A DNA stretch of 48,358 bases. It comes from Chloroflexaceae bacterium. GTDB lineage: Bacteria; Chloroflexota; Chloroflexia; Chloroflexales; Chloroflexaceae. Within the stretch, counting starts at the first letter, position 1. The number at the start of each line of letters is the position of its first letter. The stretch lies in NCBI GenBank assembly GCA_025057155.1, contig JANWYD010000024.1, forward strand, positions 1 through 48,358, in the 5' to 3' direction. The notes below the pieces were generated by a model. That model was not told the DNA's origin and made no database searches. It was given only the letters and a program-made list of their open reading frames with translations. A program made the position numbers and the translations under genes. Below are positions 8,332-18,478 of this stretch, one piece after another.

Positions 8332-8568
8332 ATGGCTCATTACATCATCCGCGTGGGCGGACACCTGGCGGCCCGCTGGTCAGTCTGGCTGGCTGGCATG
8401 GAGTTGCGCCATGAGGCCGACGGCACGACGACGCTCTCCGGCGCCCTGCCGGATCAGAGCGCGCTCTTCGGCGTGCTGACGAAGATCCGCGATCTGAATC
8501 TCCCGCTGCTCGCCGTCGAACGCGCTGGCGAGACGACAGTAGACGAGTGCTACGGAGGAAGACAATGA
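8332..8568 (+). CDS. Small conserved protein, unknown function
   Basis: A 78-residue soluble protein beginning MAHYIIRVGG. The pattern (a beta strand, a W-S-x-W segment, HEADGTTTLSG, then an A-L-x-x-x-L-x-x-I-R-D-L motif) is one I recognise from small uncharacterised proteins of actinobacteria and Chloroflexota, often beside membrane proteins. No catalytic motif is evident. The gene overlaps the next by 4 bases (ATGA at 8565-8568), which indicates translational coupling to the CPBP protease gene. Confidence 0.7.
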   Translation: MAHYIIRVGGHLAARWSVWLAGMELRHEADGTTTLSGALPDQSALFGVLTKIRDLNLPLLAVERAGETTVDECYGGRQ

Positions 8569-9332
8569 ACAACTCCATGACCGGCGCCATCGGGCGGACC
8601 CGCACCTGGCGCGCCATTCTCACGACGGCCCTGGCGCGGCGCCCGGTCCCCGCGGCCCTGACGATCGCGGCGGGTGATGTCCTTATCCGCGTGGCCCTGC
8701 AACTGGGGGTGCAGGCCCTGCTCGGCCCGCGCTGGGCCGAACTGGTTACCCTCGTCATCCTGACGGGGCTGACGCTCGGGCTGATCGCCTTGCTCGGCTG
8801 GTGGGGCCCGGCGGGCTTCAACCGGCCCGCGGCCTGGCGCTCACCCGGCTTGCTCTGGCTGCCGGCAGCGCTGACCTTCGTCCTGCCGTTCGTGGCCGGC
8901 TTCCGCAGCACCGAATTGCCCATGGCCGGCGTGTTCGCCGTGGCCTACCTGCTGGTCGGGTTACGGGAGGAGGCGCTGTTCCGTGGCGTCGTGCTGCGGG
9001 CGCTTGAGCGCCTGGGGCCGATGGGCGCGGCCACACTCACCAGCGTTCTGTTCGGGCTCACCCACCTCGCGAACCTGTTCTTTCGCGAGAGCCCAGGGCT
9101 GGTGCTGGCCCAGGTGGTAGGGGCAATGACCACTGGCTTTGGCTACGCCGCCCTGCGACTGCGCACCAACACCCTCTGGCCGCTGATCGTCCTGCATGCG
9201 TTTGAGGATCTCACGCTCCACTACAGCCATCTGCCGGTCATCCCTATCCAGGTGATCCGCGGCGTGACGCTGGTGATCTATGGAGCATGGCTGCTCCGCG
9301 GTTGGAGCGTAGAGGATCAGGAGGAAGCGTGA
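8565..9332 (+). CDS. CPBP family intramembrane metalloprotease
   Basis: A 255-residue multi-pass membrane protein with about seven hydrophobic segments. The CPBP (Rce1/Abi) signature is present: an EE pair in LREEALFRG near residues 138-146, and FGLTHLANLFF near 165-175, whose His is a metal ligand. A third conserved His-rich helix (LIVLHAFED) follows near 208. Family members are membrane-embedded glutamate proteases acting in prenyl-protein processing, bacteriocin immunity or stress signalling; the substrate here is unknown. ATG 8565 is chosen because GGAGG lies 6 bases upstream and it overlaps the previous stop. Its own stop overlaps the next start (TGATG). Confidence 0.88.
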   Translation: MNNSMTGAIGRTRTWRAILTTALARRPVPAALTIAAGDVLIRVALQLGVQALLGPRWAELVTLVILTGLTLGLIALLGWWGPAGFNRPAAWRSPGLLWLPAALTFVLPFVAGFRSTELPMAGVFAVAYLLVGLREEALFRGVVLRALERLGPMGAATLTSVLFGLTHLANLFFRESPGLVLAQVVGAMTTGFGYAALRLRTNTLWPLIVLHAFEDLTLHYSHLPVIPIQVIRGVTLVIYGAWLLRGWSVEDQEEA

Positions 9333-10003
9333 TGGCGGCCCACGACGCACGGGGCGCGACGGCGCCGTTGACGGATCACATCGGGTTGGAGCGGCTGATC
9401 TTCTTCAGCGACGCGGTGTTTGCGATTGCGATCACCTTGCTCGCCATCGAGATCCGGCTCCCGGCCGGCGAGTATGGCGATAACGCGGCCCTGCTAAACG
9501 CCCTGATCAGCCTCTGGCCGCGCTACCTGAGCTATGGCGTCAGCTTTTTGGTGATCGGCAGTTTCTGGCTGGCCCACCACCGTATGTTTCGCCACATCGT
9601 TCGCTACGACCGGCGCCTGCTCGGGCTGAACCTGGCGCTGTTGCTCGGCATCGCCTTTGTCCCTTTCCCCACGGCCGTGCTGGGCGAGTCGGACAGCGTG
9701 GTGGCGACGAGCTTCTACGCCCTGACCATGGCGGCGACGGGGCTGTTGAGCGCCGGTCTGTGGTGGTACGCCAGCAACCGCGGGCGGCTGCTCAAGGCGC
9801 CGATGGCGCCGCATGCCCTGCGGGCATCCCGCTGGCGGGCCCTGACGCCGCCGGGGGTCTTTCTGCTCTCCGTGCCTATCGCCTGGTGGAGCAGCGACCT
9901 GGCCCGGTTCTCCTGGCTGCTGATCGCGGTGGGGTTGCTGGTCCAGGCGCCCGGTCGGGACGAAGCGTTGCGTGGCGCCGGGGCGCCCGTGGCCGGTGAC
10001 TGA
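9332..10003 (+). CDS. TMEM175-like (DUF1211) potassium channel family protein
   Basis: A 223-residue integral membrane protein with six hydrophobic helices. The first carries RLIFFSDAVFAIAITLL, the RxxxFSD motif that defines the bacterial TMEM175 family of K+ channels. In this family the first helix lines the pore and four subunits assemble. ATG 9332 is preceded by AGGAGGAAG and overlaps the CPBP gene stop, so the three genes from 8332 form a tightly coupled operon. The C-terminus is short and Ala/Gly-rich. K+ selectivity is inferred from the family only. Confidence 0.87.
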   Translation: MAAHDARGATAPLTDHIGLERLIFFSDAVFAIAITLLAIEIRLPAGEYGDNAALLNALISLWPRYLSYGVSFLVIGSFWLAHHRMFRHIVRYDRRLLGLNLALLLGIAFVPFPTAVLGESDSVVATSFYALTMAATGLLSAGLWWYASNRGRLLKAPMAPHALRASRWRALTPPGVFLLSVPIAWWSSDLARFSWLLIAVGLLVQAPGRDEALRGAGAPVAGD

Positions 10004-10016
10004 CGCTGCCATATGA

Positions 10017-10084
10017 GACCTGACCGGCAGGCCCGCGGCCCCGTGGTGTGAACACAGATGGCCTGCGCGCCTGCCGGTCAGGTC
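10017..10084 (+). terminator. 16-bp inverted repeat after the 8332-10003 operon
   Basis: Bases 10017-10032 (GACCTGACCGGCAGGC) are exactly complementary to 10069-10084, with a 36-nt apical region that can itself fold partly. It starts 14 bases after the stop codon and is followed by TTT. It is likely the operon terminator or a related palindromic repeat. Confidence 0.65.
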
Positions 10085-10129
10085 TTTGCGTCATCTCACC
10101 CAGCGATTGTTGCACCGTACCTTCCCTCC

Positions 10130-10363
10130 ATGGCTTACAACTTCCACCTCTCGCCGGCCTACCGGCTGATGATGCTCGATGACGCCGAGGAGGAACAGCC
10201 TGCCACGCTGGCGCGCGAATGGCAACCCCGCTTCCAGGCCGCGGACGATCCGCTCGCCTTGACGCCGCCTCTGCTCACCGGCTTCGATGACATGACCCGC
10301 TCCGTGCCCCTCGCGGAGGCGCAAACCCTGATGAGCCGCCGGCCGACGAGGAGAGCGAGGTGA
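10130..10363 (+). CDS. Possible small hypothetical protein
   Basis: A 77-codon frame beginning MAYNFHLSPAYRLMMLDD. It is acidic in the first half and ends in a basic RRPTRRAR tail. There is no recognisable family or ribosome-binding site. The composition is not obviously that of a shadow frame, but the evidence is thin. Confidence 0.25.
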   Translation: MAYNFHLSPAYRLMMLDDAEEEQPATLAREWQPRFQAADDPLALTPPLLTGFDDMTRSVPLAEAQTLMSRRPTRRAR

Positions 10364-10514
10364 ACGCGGCGATGAAGGACGGGCGCGGCCAGACTGCGTT
10401 GTCGGGACTGCCTGGTCTGGCATTTACCGCAGAGACGCAGATGATGCGGAGAGGTGCAGAGGCGGTCCGGGGCCGCGCATTTGCGATCTCGCGAAGCTAC
10501 GCCCGGCGTTTCTG

Positions 10515-10523
10515 TGCTATACT
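10515..10523 (+). promoter_or_regulatory. Extended -10 element upstream of the carboxylase operon
   Basis: TGC-TATACT (hexamer 10518-10523) lies 250 bases before the start of the biotin carboxylase gene. The long leader between them holds a repeat-like segment (about 10560-10690) also found, inverted and degenerate, at about 21280-21400. No riboswitch is recognised. Confidence 0.45.
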
Positions 10524-10559
10524 TGCCCCCACATTTTAAACCTGGACATGGTTCATACC

Positions 10560-10690
10560 CGCGTAGCGGCTGGAGGAGACGAAGGTGCAGCCTCCCCGCA
10601 TTCCCCCTTCCGCGCGCGGCAGGTGCGCGTCCGGTCGAAACGCGGGCGTGTCTGCCGCCGCGGGCCGAACAGGCAGAGGCTGCAGCCCTC
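10560..10690 (-). repeat. Dispersed repeat copy (opposite orientation to 21280-21400)
   Basis: The reverse complement of this stretch shares a series of blocks with 21281-21400, in the same order: AGGCACnGAGGnnGCAGCCT, then GCCCGCGGC-AGAC, GTTTCG, GCGCGC and CTGCCGCG. Both copies sit in 5' leader or intergenic DNA. The overall identity has not been computed. Confidence 0.5.
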
Positions 10691-10773
10691 CGTGCCTCCC
10701 CCGACTGTCACCTCACAAGGCCGCGTAGCGAAACCATGGCTCGGCACTACTGAATGCCAGAGGCGAGGTCCGT

Positions 10774-12228
10774 ATGCAACGCACCATCCACAAAGTGCTT
10801 GTGGCGAACCGCGGCGTTCCGGCGGTGAGGATCATGCATACCTGCCGTGACCGGAAGATCCCCACGACCGCGGTGTACAGCACGCCTGATCGGCTGGCCT
10901 ATCACGTCTTTATGGCCGACACGGCCATTCATATCGGCGATGCGCCGCCGATTAATTCGTATCTGAACGGGGATCGGATCATCGAGGCCGCTCTGGCCAG
11001 CGGCTCGAACGCCATCCATCCTGGCTGGGGGTTTCTGGCGGAAAATGCCGACTTTGCCCAGAAGGTCATTGACGCCGGTCTGATCTGGATCGGCCCCAGG
11101 CCGGAGGTCATCCGCATGATGGGCGACAAGATCCAGGCCAAGGAGATTGCCCGGCGCTCGAATGTGCCGACCATCCCCGGAATCGAAAACGTCACCCGCC
11201 CCGAGCAGATAACCGAATGGATGTGCGAGCAGGACATCGCCTTTCCGATCATGATCAAAGCTGCCTCCGGCGGCGGCGGGAAGGGCATGGTTCGCGTTGA
11301 CACGCCCGAGCAGATCCCCGGCGCGCTGGCCCAGGCCCGTTCCGAGGCCAGGAAATCCTTTGGCGACGATACGGTCCTCGTAGAAAAGTATATCGAGCAT
11401 GGCCGGCACATCGAGGTGCAGGTGGTGGCCGACGAGTACCGGCACGTCGTCCACCTCTTTGAGCGCGAGTGCACCCTTCAGCGCCGCAACCAGAAGATTA
11501 TCGAGGAAGCGCCTTCGACCCTGGAAAATGACCTGCGCCAGGAGATCTGCGTCACTGCGGCGCGCCTGATGCGCCGGATCGGCTATACTTCGGCCGGCAC
11601 CGTGGAGTTCATCTTCGACCCCGCCACCCAGAGTTTCTACTTCCTCGAGGTCAACACCCGGCTCCAGGTCGAGCACGGCATCACCGAGCTCATCACCGGC
11701 CTGGACATCGTCAGCATCATGCTTGATGTCGCCGAGGGCAAGCCCCTGCCGATCAAGCAACTTGATGTCGTCCCCAACCGCTGCGCGCTCGAGGTGCGCC
11801 TGAACGCCGAGGACCCCAAGACCTTCGGCCCTTCGTTCGGCAAGATTACCCGTCTGCGCACGCCCCTCGGCCCTAATGTGCGCGTCCTGCTCGGCGCGGC
11901 GGAGGGCGAGGACATTCCGCCGTACTACGACTCGCTCTTCATGCTTCTGATGACTTCGGGCGCCGACCGGGCCGACGCGCTGCGGGTGATGGACCGGGCG
12001 CTCACCGGCGACCTGCGCATTGAGGGCATCAAGACCCTCGCGCCCCTGCTGCTGAGCATCATCAGGCACCCCAAGTTCATCGCTGGCGACTTCTCGACCA
12101 AGTTCATCGAGCAGCACCTGCCGGAGCTTGTCTCCGGCTTCCGCGAGCGCACCAGCGAGGACGAGATGCTCCGGGTCGCCCAGTACGTGGCCGAGATCTC
12201 CGCCCTGGGCCCGCAGAGCTGGATGTGA
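10774..12228 (+). CDS. Biotin carboxylase subunit (pyruvate/acyl-CoA carboxylase type)
   Basis: This 484-residue protein is the ATP-grasp biotin carboxylase that carboxylates biotin using bicarbonate and ATP. The glycine-rich ATP loop KAASGGGGKGM (near 165-175), the EVNTRLQVEH catalytic segment (near 292-301) and LEVRLNAEDP (near 343) are intact. Deviations from the usual consensus are visible: ANRGVPAVRI instead of ANRGEIAxRI at the N-terminus, RRNQK where RRHQK is usual, and YDSLFMLLM in place of YDSLLAKLI. The gene is 8 bases upstream of the carboxyltransferase/biotin-carrier subunit, so the two form a two-subunit carboxylase resembling PycA/PycB. GAGGTCCGT precedes ATG 10774, giving only a moderate ribosome-binding site. 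Confidence 0.88.
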   Translation: MQRTIHKVLVANRGVPAVRIMHTCRDRKIPTTAVYSTPDRLAYHVFMADTAIHIGDAPPINSYLNGDRIIEAALASGSNAIHPGWGFLAENADFAQKVIDAGLIWIGPRPEVIRMMGDKIQAKEIARRSNVPTIPGIENVTRPEQITEWMCEQDIAFPIMIKAASGGGGKGMVRVDTPEQIPGALAQARSEARKSFGDDTVLVEKYIEHGRHIEVQVVADEYRHVVHLFERECTLQRRNQKIIEEAPSTLENDLRQEICVTAARLMRRIGYTSAGTVEFIFDPATQSFYFLEVNTRLQVEHGITELITGLDIVSIMLDVAEGKPLPIKQLDVVPNRCALEVRLNAEDPKTFGPSFGKITRLRTPLGPNVRVLLGAAEGEDIPPYYDSLFMLLMTSGADRADALRVMDRALTGDLRIEGIKTLAPLLLSIIRHPKFIAGDFSTKFIEQHLPELVSGFRERTSEDEMLRVAQYVAEISALGPQSWM

Positions 12229-12236
12229 GGTGAACC

Positions 12237-14294
12237 ATGGCAACCATCACTGTCTCCCCGCCGGCCGCCGTTCAGGAAGATTACGTTTTTGTGCGGCCAG
12301 GCATGACCGCCCGCGAGATCGTCCAGGCGGTGCGCAATCTGCAGGGCGTCTGCCTGACGTCGGTGAGCATGCGCGACTCCGGGCAGTCCGACTTCAAGAA
12401 TCGCCACCGGATCTACGATCTGAAGACCCTGGCCCCGATGTACAACCAGATGGGCCTCTTCAGCGCCGAGTGTCACGGCGGCGCACGCTGGCACGTCGGG
12501 ATCATGAACCGCCGCGAGAGCCCGTTTGAGGAGATCCAGATCCTGCGCCAGTTGATGCCCAACGTCCTGCTCCAGACCCTGGTCCGCGAGACGAACCTGT
12601 GGGGCTACCGGCCTTACCCCCGGAACGTTATCGAGTACGCCGTCTCACAGGTGGATATTGATGTCTGGCGCTGTTTTTCGTTCCTCAACGATGTGCGCAA
12701 TATGCGCGCGGTAGCCGAAGTGGTGATGAAGCGCGGACGGCTGTTCGAGCCGGCGATCTCGTTTACGGTGGCCGACTGGGCCACCGATGCGTACTATCTG
12801 GGTGTGGTCCGCGAGATCGTCGCCCTTGCCGGGGGCGTTGATGAGATTATCCTCTGCATCAAGGATATGGCCGGCGTCGGCAACCCGGTGCGCATCGGCC
12901 AGCTGGTGACGACAATCAAGGAGCACTACCCCGAGTTGCTGGTCCACTACCACCGCCACGTCACCGACGGGCTGGCTGTGCCGGCGCTGTTCGCCGCCGC
13001 CCAGGCCGGGGCCAAGATCGTTGATGTCCAGGAGGACGCCCTGGTGCGTTTCTACGGCCACTCGCCCATCCTCGGGGTGCAGGCCTACTTCGAGGAGGGC
13101 GGCATCCACGTGCATCTCAACCGGTCGGCTGCGGAGCAAGCCAACCAGCAGGTGCGCGAGTGGATCGGGCACTACGAGTGGGCCGAGTCGCCGTTCAAGG
13201 GTTACGATCACGGCGTGACCCGACACCGTATGCCCGGCGGGGCCTTTCCCAGCTCATTTGAGCAGGCCGAGAAAGGGGGGTTCCTGCACCTCATGCCGGC
13301 GATCCTGCGCGTCATGTCCCTCTATAACCAGATCGTGCGCTACTTCGACGTGACTCCGGGCTCGCAGATCACCTGGGTGACGTGCAGCGGGATCGTCAAC
13401 CGCTATGCGAAGGAGCAGGGCGAGGCCGGCGTCCGGCGGCTCATCGCGCTGCTCAGCAAGTTCGTCGAGGAGCAGGGGCAGGATATGGAGGCCATGAGCG
13501 AGGAGGAGCGCGAGGAGCTCCTGCAACTGTTCCGCAACGCTTCCGGGGATTTCAAGAACCTGCTTGTGGGTGGCTACGGCAGGCTGCCAGTCGGCTGGCC
13601 GGCCGACTGGGTGTACCAGAGCGCCTTCGGCGACGAGTGGCAGGCGAAGATCCAGGCGCGCACCGACCTCTCGCCCCTCGATACGCTCAAGGACGACAAT
13701 CTCGACAAGCTCCGCCAGACCTTGAGCGAGGCCATCGGGCGCGCGCCGACGGAGGAGGAGTTCATTCTCTACCTGATGCATCCCAAAGATGCCCTCAGCT
13801 TCATCGAGTTCCGCGAGCGCTACGGCATGGCGCCCCTGGTGCTGCCGACGGATGTCTGGCGCAACGGCCTGCGGCGCAGTGGCGATAAGGTTGATTTCGA
13901 GCTTGATGGCAAGCCATGCTGTATCGAGCTCGTATCAGTCGGCGCCGAACACGAGGGTGTCATCCACGTGGTGCTGAAGGTCAACAATGTGACCCGAGTC
14001 TACCCGGTGACGACGCCGCGGGCCAGGAAGGCGGAGATACGGATGGCAAAGGGCCCCAATGAAATCGGCGCTCCAATCAACGGCAACGTATGGCGCATCG
14101 GCAACCCGCAGCGCGGCCCGATCCATGTCGGCGATGTTGTGCACAAAGGCGAGGAGGTGGCAAACCTCGAGGCAATGAAGATGGAAAACGCCATTCTCGC
14201 CCCCTTCACCGGCCGTATTGCCGAGGTCTGCATCAAGCTGAACGACGTGGTGAAGGAAGGGCAGTTGCTGTTCGTGCTGGAGAAGGAAGCCTGA
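12237..14294 (+). CDS. Carboxyltransferase with C-terminal biotinyl domain (pyruvate carboxylase B-like)
   Basis: A 685-residue protein made of an HMGL-like TIM barrel (about 30-330), a conserved carboxylase linker (about 330-600) and a biotinyl domain. Lys648 in the motif EAMKMEN is the biotin attachment site. The metal/carbamate lysine motif KDMAG is present (Lys209) and the His pair lies at 239/241. Substrate-binding Gln (GQS, residue 50) and Arg (LVRETN) are kept, but the usual DAHQS reads DSGQS and HTHDTSG reads HRHVTDG. The likely reaction is pyruvate to oxaloacetate, although a decarboxylase, transcarboxylase or other 2-oxoacid role cannot be excluded. It would supply C4 acids alongside the 3HP bicycle. 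Confidence 0.85.
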   Translation: MATITVSPPAAVQEDYVFVRPGMTAREIVQAVRNLQGVCLTSVSMRDSGQSDFKNRHRIYDLKTLAPMYNQMGLFSAECHGGARWHVGIMNRRESPFEEIQILRQLMPNVLLQTLVRETNLWGYRPYPRNVIEYAVSQVDIDVWRCFSFLNDVRNMRAVAEVVMKRGRLFEPAISFTVADWATDAYYLGVVREIVALAGGVDEIILCIKDMAGVGNPVRIGQLVTTIKEHYPELLVHYHRHVTDGLAVPALFAAAQAGAKIVDVQEDALVRFYGHSPILGVQAYFEEGGIHVHLNRSAAEQANQQVREWIGHYEWAESPFKGYDHGVTRHRMPGGAFPSSFEQAEKGGFLHLMPAILRVMSLYNQIVRYFDVTPGSQITWVTCSGIVNRYAKEQGEAGVRRLIALLSKFVEEQGQDMEAMSEEEREELLQLFRNASGDFKNLLVGGYGRLPVGWPADWVYQSAFGDEWQAKIQARTDLSPLDTLKDDNLDKLRQTLSEAIGRAPTEEEFILYLMHPKDALSFIEFRERYGMAPLVLPTDVWRNGLRRSGDKVDFELDGKPCCIELVSVGAEHEGVIHVVLKVNNVTRVYPVTTPRARKAEIRMAKGPNEIGAPINGNVWRIGNPQRGPIHVGDVVHKGEEVANLEAMKMENAILAPFTGRIAEVCIKLNDVVKEGQLLFVLEKEA

Positions 14295-14303
14295 TGCGGT
14301 ACG

Positions 14304-14344
14304 GCAGGGCCGAAGCAGTGGCGTAGCCACTGCTTCGGCCCTGC
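14304..14344 (+). terminator. Perfect 19-bp hairpin after the carboxylase operon
   Basis: Bases 14304-14322 and 14326-14344 are exact reverse complements with a GTA loop, 10 bases after the carboxyltransferase stop codon. No T-run follows. It separates the carboxylase operon from the histidine kinase promoter at 14354. Confidence 0.8.
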
Positions 14345-14353
14345 GCTGCCGTG

Positions 14354-14362
14354 TGCTACAAT
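14354..14362 (+). promoter_or_regulatory. Extended -10 element upstream of the histidine kinase
   Basis: TGC-TACAAT (hexamer 14357-14362) is identical in sequence to the element before gatB. It lies directly after the carboxylase terminator, about 230 bases before the kinase start, implying a long 5' leader. Confidence 0.45.
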
Positions 14363-14590
14363 ACCGTGGCTATTGCCATTCGATCCTCCCTCTATCTTCC
14401 AGGAGAGGACAAAGTGCGACGCATTCGCAGTTCATCGCGCCTGCCGTGCCCTGGCCGCTGTCCGACCGCGCGATCGCAGGCCCGCATACGTAGGGAATAG
14501 CAGCGGAGCGAAGGCGCCGGCAGGAGAGCCGCCGCTGGCCGCAGTCCTGCATAATCAGGGAATGACGAGCCCGCCAGACCAGGCAAGCCC

Positions 14591-16732
<2,142 letters not shown>

Positions 16733-16769
16733 ACAACGCACGCCGCCGCGCGAGCCAACCAGCCTCTGC

Positions 16770-17074
16770 CCGGAGCGGTATCAGTTCATCTTCGGCACGC
16801 CCATTCCCGCCTACGCGGCGCCCCTCGACCAGGTGCTGCCGGTCGGGGTGCGGGCCATCTGAGCGGTGGAAAGTCTATGGCACACTTACGACGAACAAAG
16901 CCTGCCGGTCGCGGTGCTGATCTGGGCGCGCGTGCACGGGATGGTTTCGCTCGAAATCAGCAATCACTTCCGCCCCTGGGGCCGGATGGGGCCGCGCTCT
17001 ACGAGTGCGAGCTGGAGAACATCAAACGCCAGTTCATCGTTTCTGGAGAAGGAGAACTGCAATGCGCGTCGTGA
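16770..17074 (+). pseudogene. C-terminal remnant of a TetR family regulator
   Basis: Pieces of a TetR C-terminal (WHG-like) ligand domain appear in successive frames. 16770-16862 encodes PERYQFIFGTPIPAYAAPLD and ends in a stop. 16866 onward encodes ESLWHTYDEQSLPVAVLIWARVHGMVSLEI in another frame, and after a further shift 16980-17074 encodes DGAALYECELENIKRQFI. The segment order matches a TetR regulator, but the N-terminal helix-turn-helix is absent and at least two frame changes interrupt it. It lies immediately upstream of the double flavodoxin gene, which it may once have regulated. No one has annotated this from a single frame; the call rests on the residue patterns. Confidence 0.7.
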
Positions 17075-18372
17075 TCTTAAACGGCGCCGCTGCCGATGAC
17101 TCCCTCGGCGCACGAGTCGAACGCGCCGTGCTTGCGCACCTGGCATCGCAGGACCACAGCGTGCGAACCTTTACCCTGCGCGACAACAAAATTGGCAATT
17201 GCGCTGGCGATTTCTTCTGCTGGGTGCGCAGCCCCGGTCAGTGCATGGTCGCCGATGACAACCGTGAGATCGCCGCCGCCGTCGCCAATGCCGACCTGCT
17301 CATCTACCTCACCCCCATAACCTTCGGCGGGTACAGCTCTACCCTTAAAAAGGCCGTTGACCACCAGATCCAGAATATCTCGCCCTTCTTTGTTACCCTC
17401 AGCGGCGAGACCCACCACGCCAGACGCTACGCCCGCTACGCCGACCTCCTCGTCATTGGCTGGCAGCCCGAGCGCAACCCCGCCGCCGCGGCCATCTTCC
17501 GCCACCTGGTCTGGCGCAACAGTCTCAATCTGTATGCCCGGACCTGGCATTGCGAGATTGTGAGCGGCGATCCTACGGAAGCGGCGCTCGCCTTGCAGAT
17601 CGCCTTCGCCCTGGACATAATGGCGCGCGGCGAATCCGATCCTCGCCCAACCTTGCCAATCAATCAACTCGACCCGGATCAGGGTCGCGCTGCTCCCCGC
17701 AGCGCGCTGCTGCTCGTTGGCAGCCCGCGCACCAGCACCAGCACCTCGCACGCTATTGGCGACTACCTCATGCAGCAACTCGAGGCGCGTGGCGTACAAA
17801 CTGAAATCACCCACATCTACACGACGCTCAACAACCCGCACAAGATGCAACATCTGCTCGGCCAGATCGAGCGCGCCGACCTTACGGTGCCCGCTTTCCC
17901 TCTCTATTTCGACACCCTGCCCGCGCCCGTCATCCTGCTCCTGGAGCGGCTCGCCGCTCACCGCGCGGCGCATCCGGCCCCGGCCGCCGGCTTTGCCGCC
18001 CTGGTCAACTGCGGCTTCCCCGAACCGCAGCACAACGCCAATGCCCTCGCCGTCTGCGCCGAGTTCGCGCGCAGCGCCGGCTTCGCCTGGCTGGGCGGTC
18101 TGGCCCTCGGTGGAGGTGAAGGGGTAGTACACGGTACGCCGCTGACCGAACTGGACGGGCGCGCCAGGCCCCTGAAAAAGGCGCTCGCTCTGGCCGCCGA
18201 GGCTCTGGCGCGGGGGCGATCCATCCCCCCGGAAGCCCGGAAACTGATCAGCAGGCCGCTCATCCCCCCCTGGGCCTACCGGCTAGTTGGCACGTTCGGC
18301 TGGCGGCAGGCAGCCAGACGCTGGGGCGCGCACAAGCACCTGAAACGCCGGCCCTACCAGGCGGAGGAGTAG
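17062..18372 (+). CDS. Protein with two tandem flavodoxin-like (NADPH-dependent FMN reductase) domains
   Basis: A 436-residue protein. The first domain (about 1-205) begins MRVVILNGAAADDSLG and carries GNCAGDFFCWVRSPGQCMVADDN-type cysteines near 50-75 and YLTPITFGGYSS, as in WrbA/iron-sulphur-flavoprotein relatives. The second (about 215-390) begins ALLLVGSPRTSTSTS and repeats the fold, with FPLYFDTLPAP as the FMN-loop equivalent. A basic C-terminal tail follows. It should bind one or two FMN and act in cytosolic electron transfer or quinone/nitro reduction. ATG 17062 has a strong GGAGAAGGAG ribosome-binding site. The fused double-domain layout is less common than the single-domain form. Confidence 0.8.
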   Translation: MRVVILNGAAADDSLGARVERAVLAHLASQDHSVRTFTLRDNKIGNCAGDFFCWVRSPGQCMVADDNREIAAAVANADLLIYLTPITFGGYSSTLKKAVDHQIQNISPFFVTLSGETHHARRYARYADLLVIGWQPERNPAAAAIFRHLVWRNSLNLYARTWHCEIVSGDPTEAALALQIAFALDIMARGESDPRPTLPINQLDPDQGRAAPRSALLLVGSPRTSTSTSHAIGDYLMQQLEARGVQTEITHIYTTLNNPHKMQHLLGQIERADLTVPAFPLYFDTLPAPVILLLERLAAHRAAHPAPAAGFAALVNCGFPEPQHNANALAVCAEFARSAGFAWLGGLALGGGEGVVHGTPLTELDGRARPLKKALALAAEALARGRSIPPEARKLISRPLIPPWAYRLVGTFGWRQAARRWGAHKHLKRRPYQAEE

Positions 18373-18373
18373 A

Positions 18374-18425
18374 GCTGTGGGGGTGTGGAGGTGTGGAGGG
18401 GCGTGGGGAAACCTGGCTTCCCTAT
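18374..18425. repeat. GTGTGGAG plus GGGGAAACC palindrome between convergent genes
   Basis: After the flavodoxin gene stop, GTGTGGAG units (18382-18398) join a GGGGAAACCTGGCTTCCC palindrome. This combines two repeat types found separately elsewhere in the window. It sits between convergent genes (17062 plus, 18479 minus) and may help end transcription. Confidence 0.6.
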
Positions 18426-18478
18426 AGCGATGAGGCATGGGACGAGGGGGAAGGAACGGGATCCTGCCCGTTCCACTA

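Noticed and set aside
10524-10773. Riboswitch in the long leader of the carboxylase operon
   Set aside because: No known riboswitch consensus is visible; the region instead resembles a dispersed repeat.
10747-12243. 498-codon minus-strand frame opposite the biotin carboxylase
   Set aside because: Antisense shadow of a conserved ATP-grasp gene; no independent homology or ribosome-binding site.
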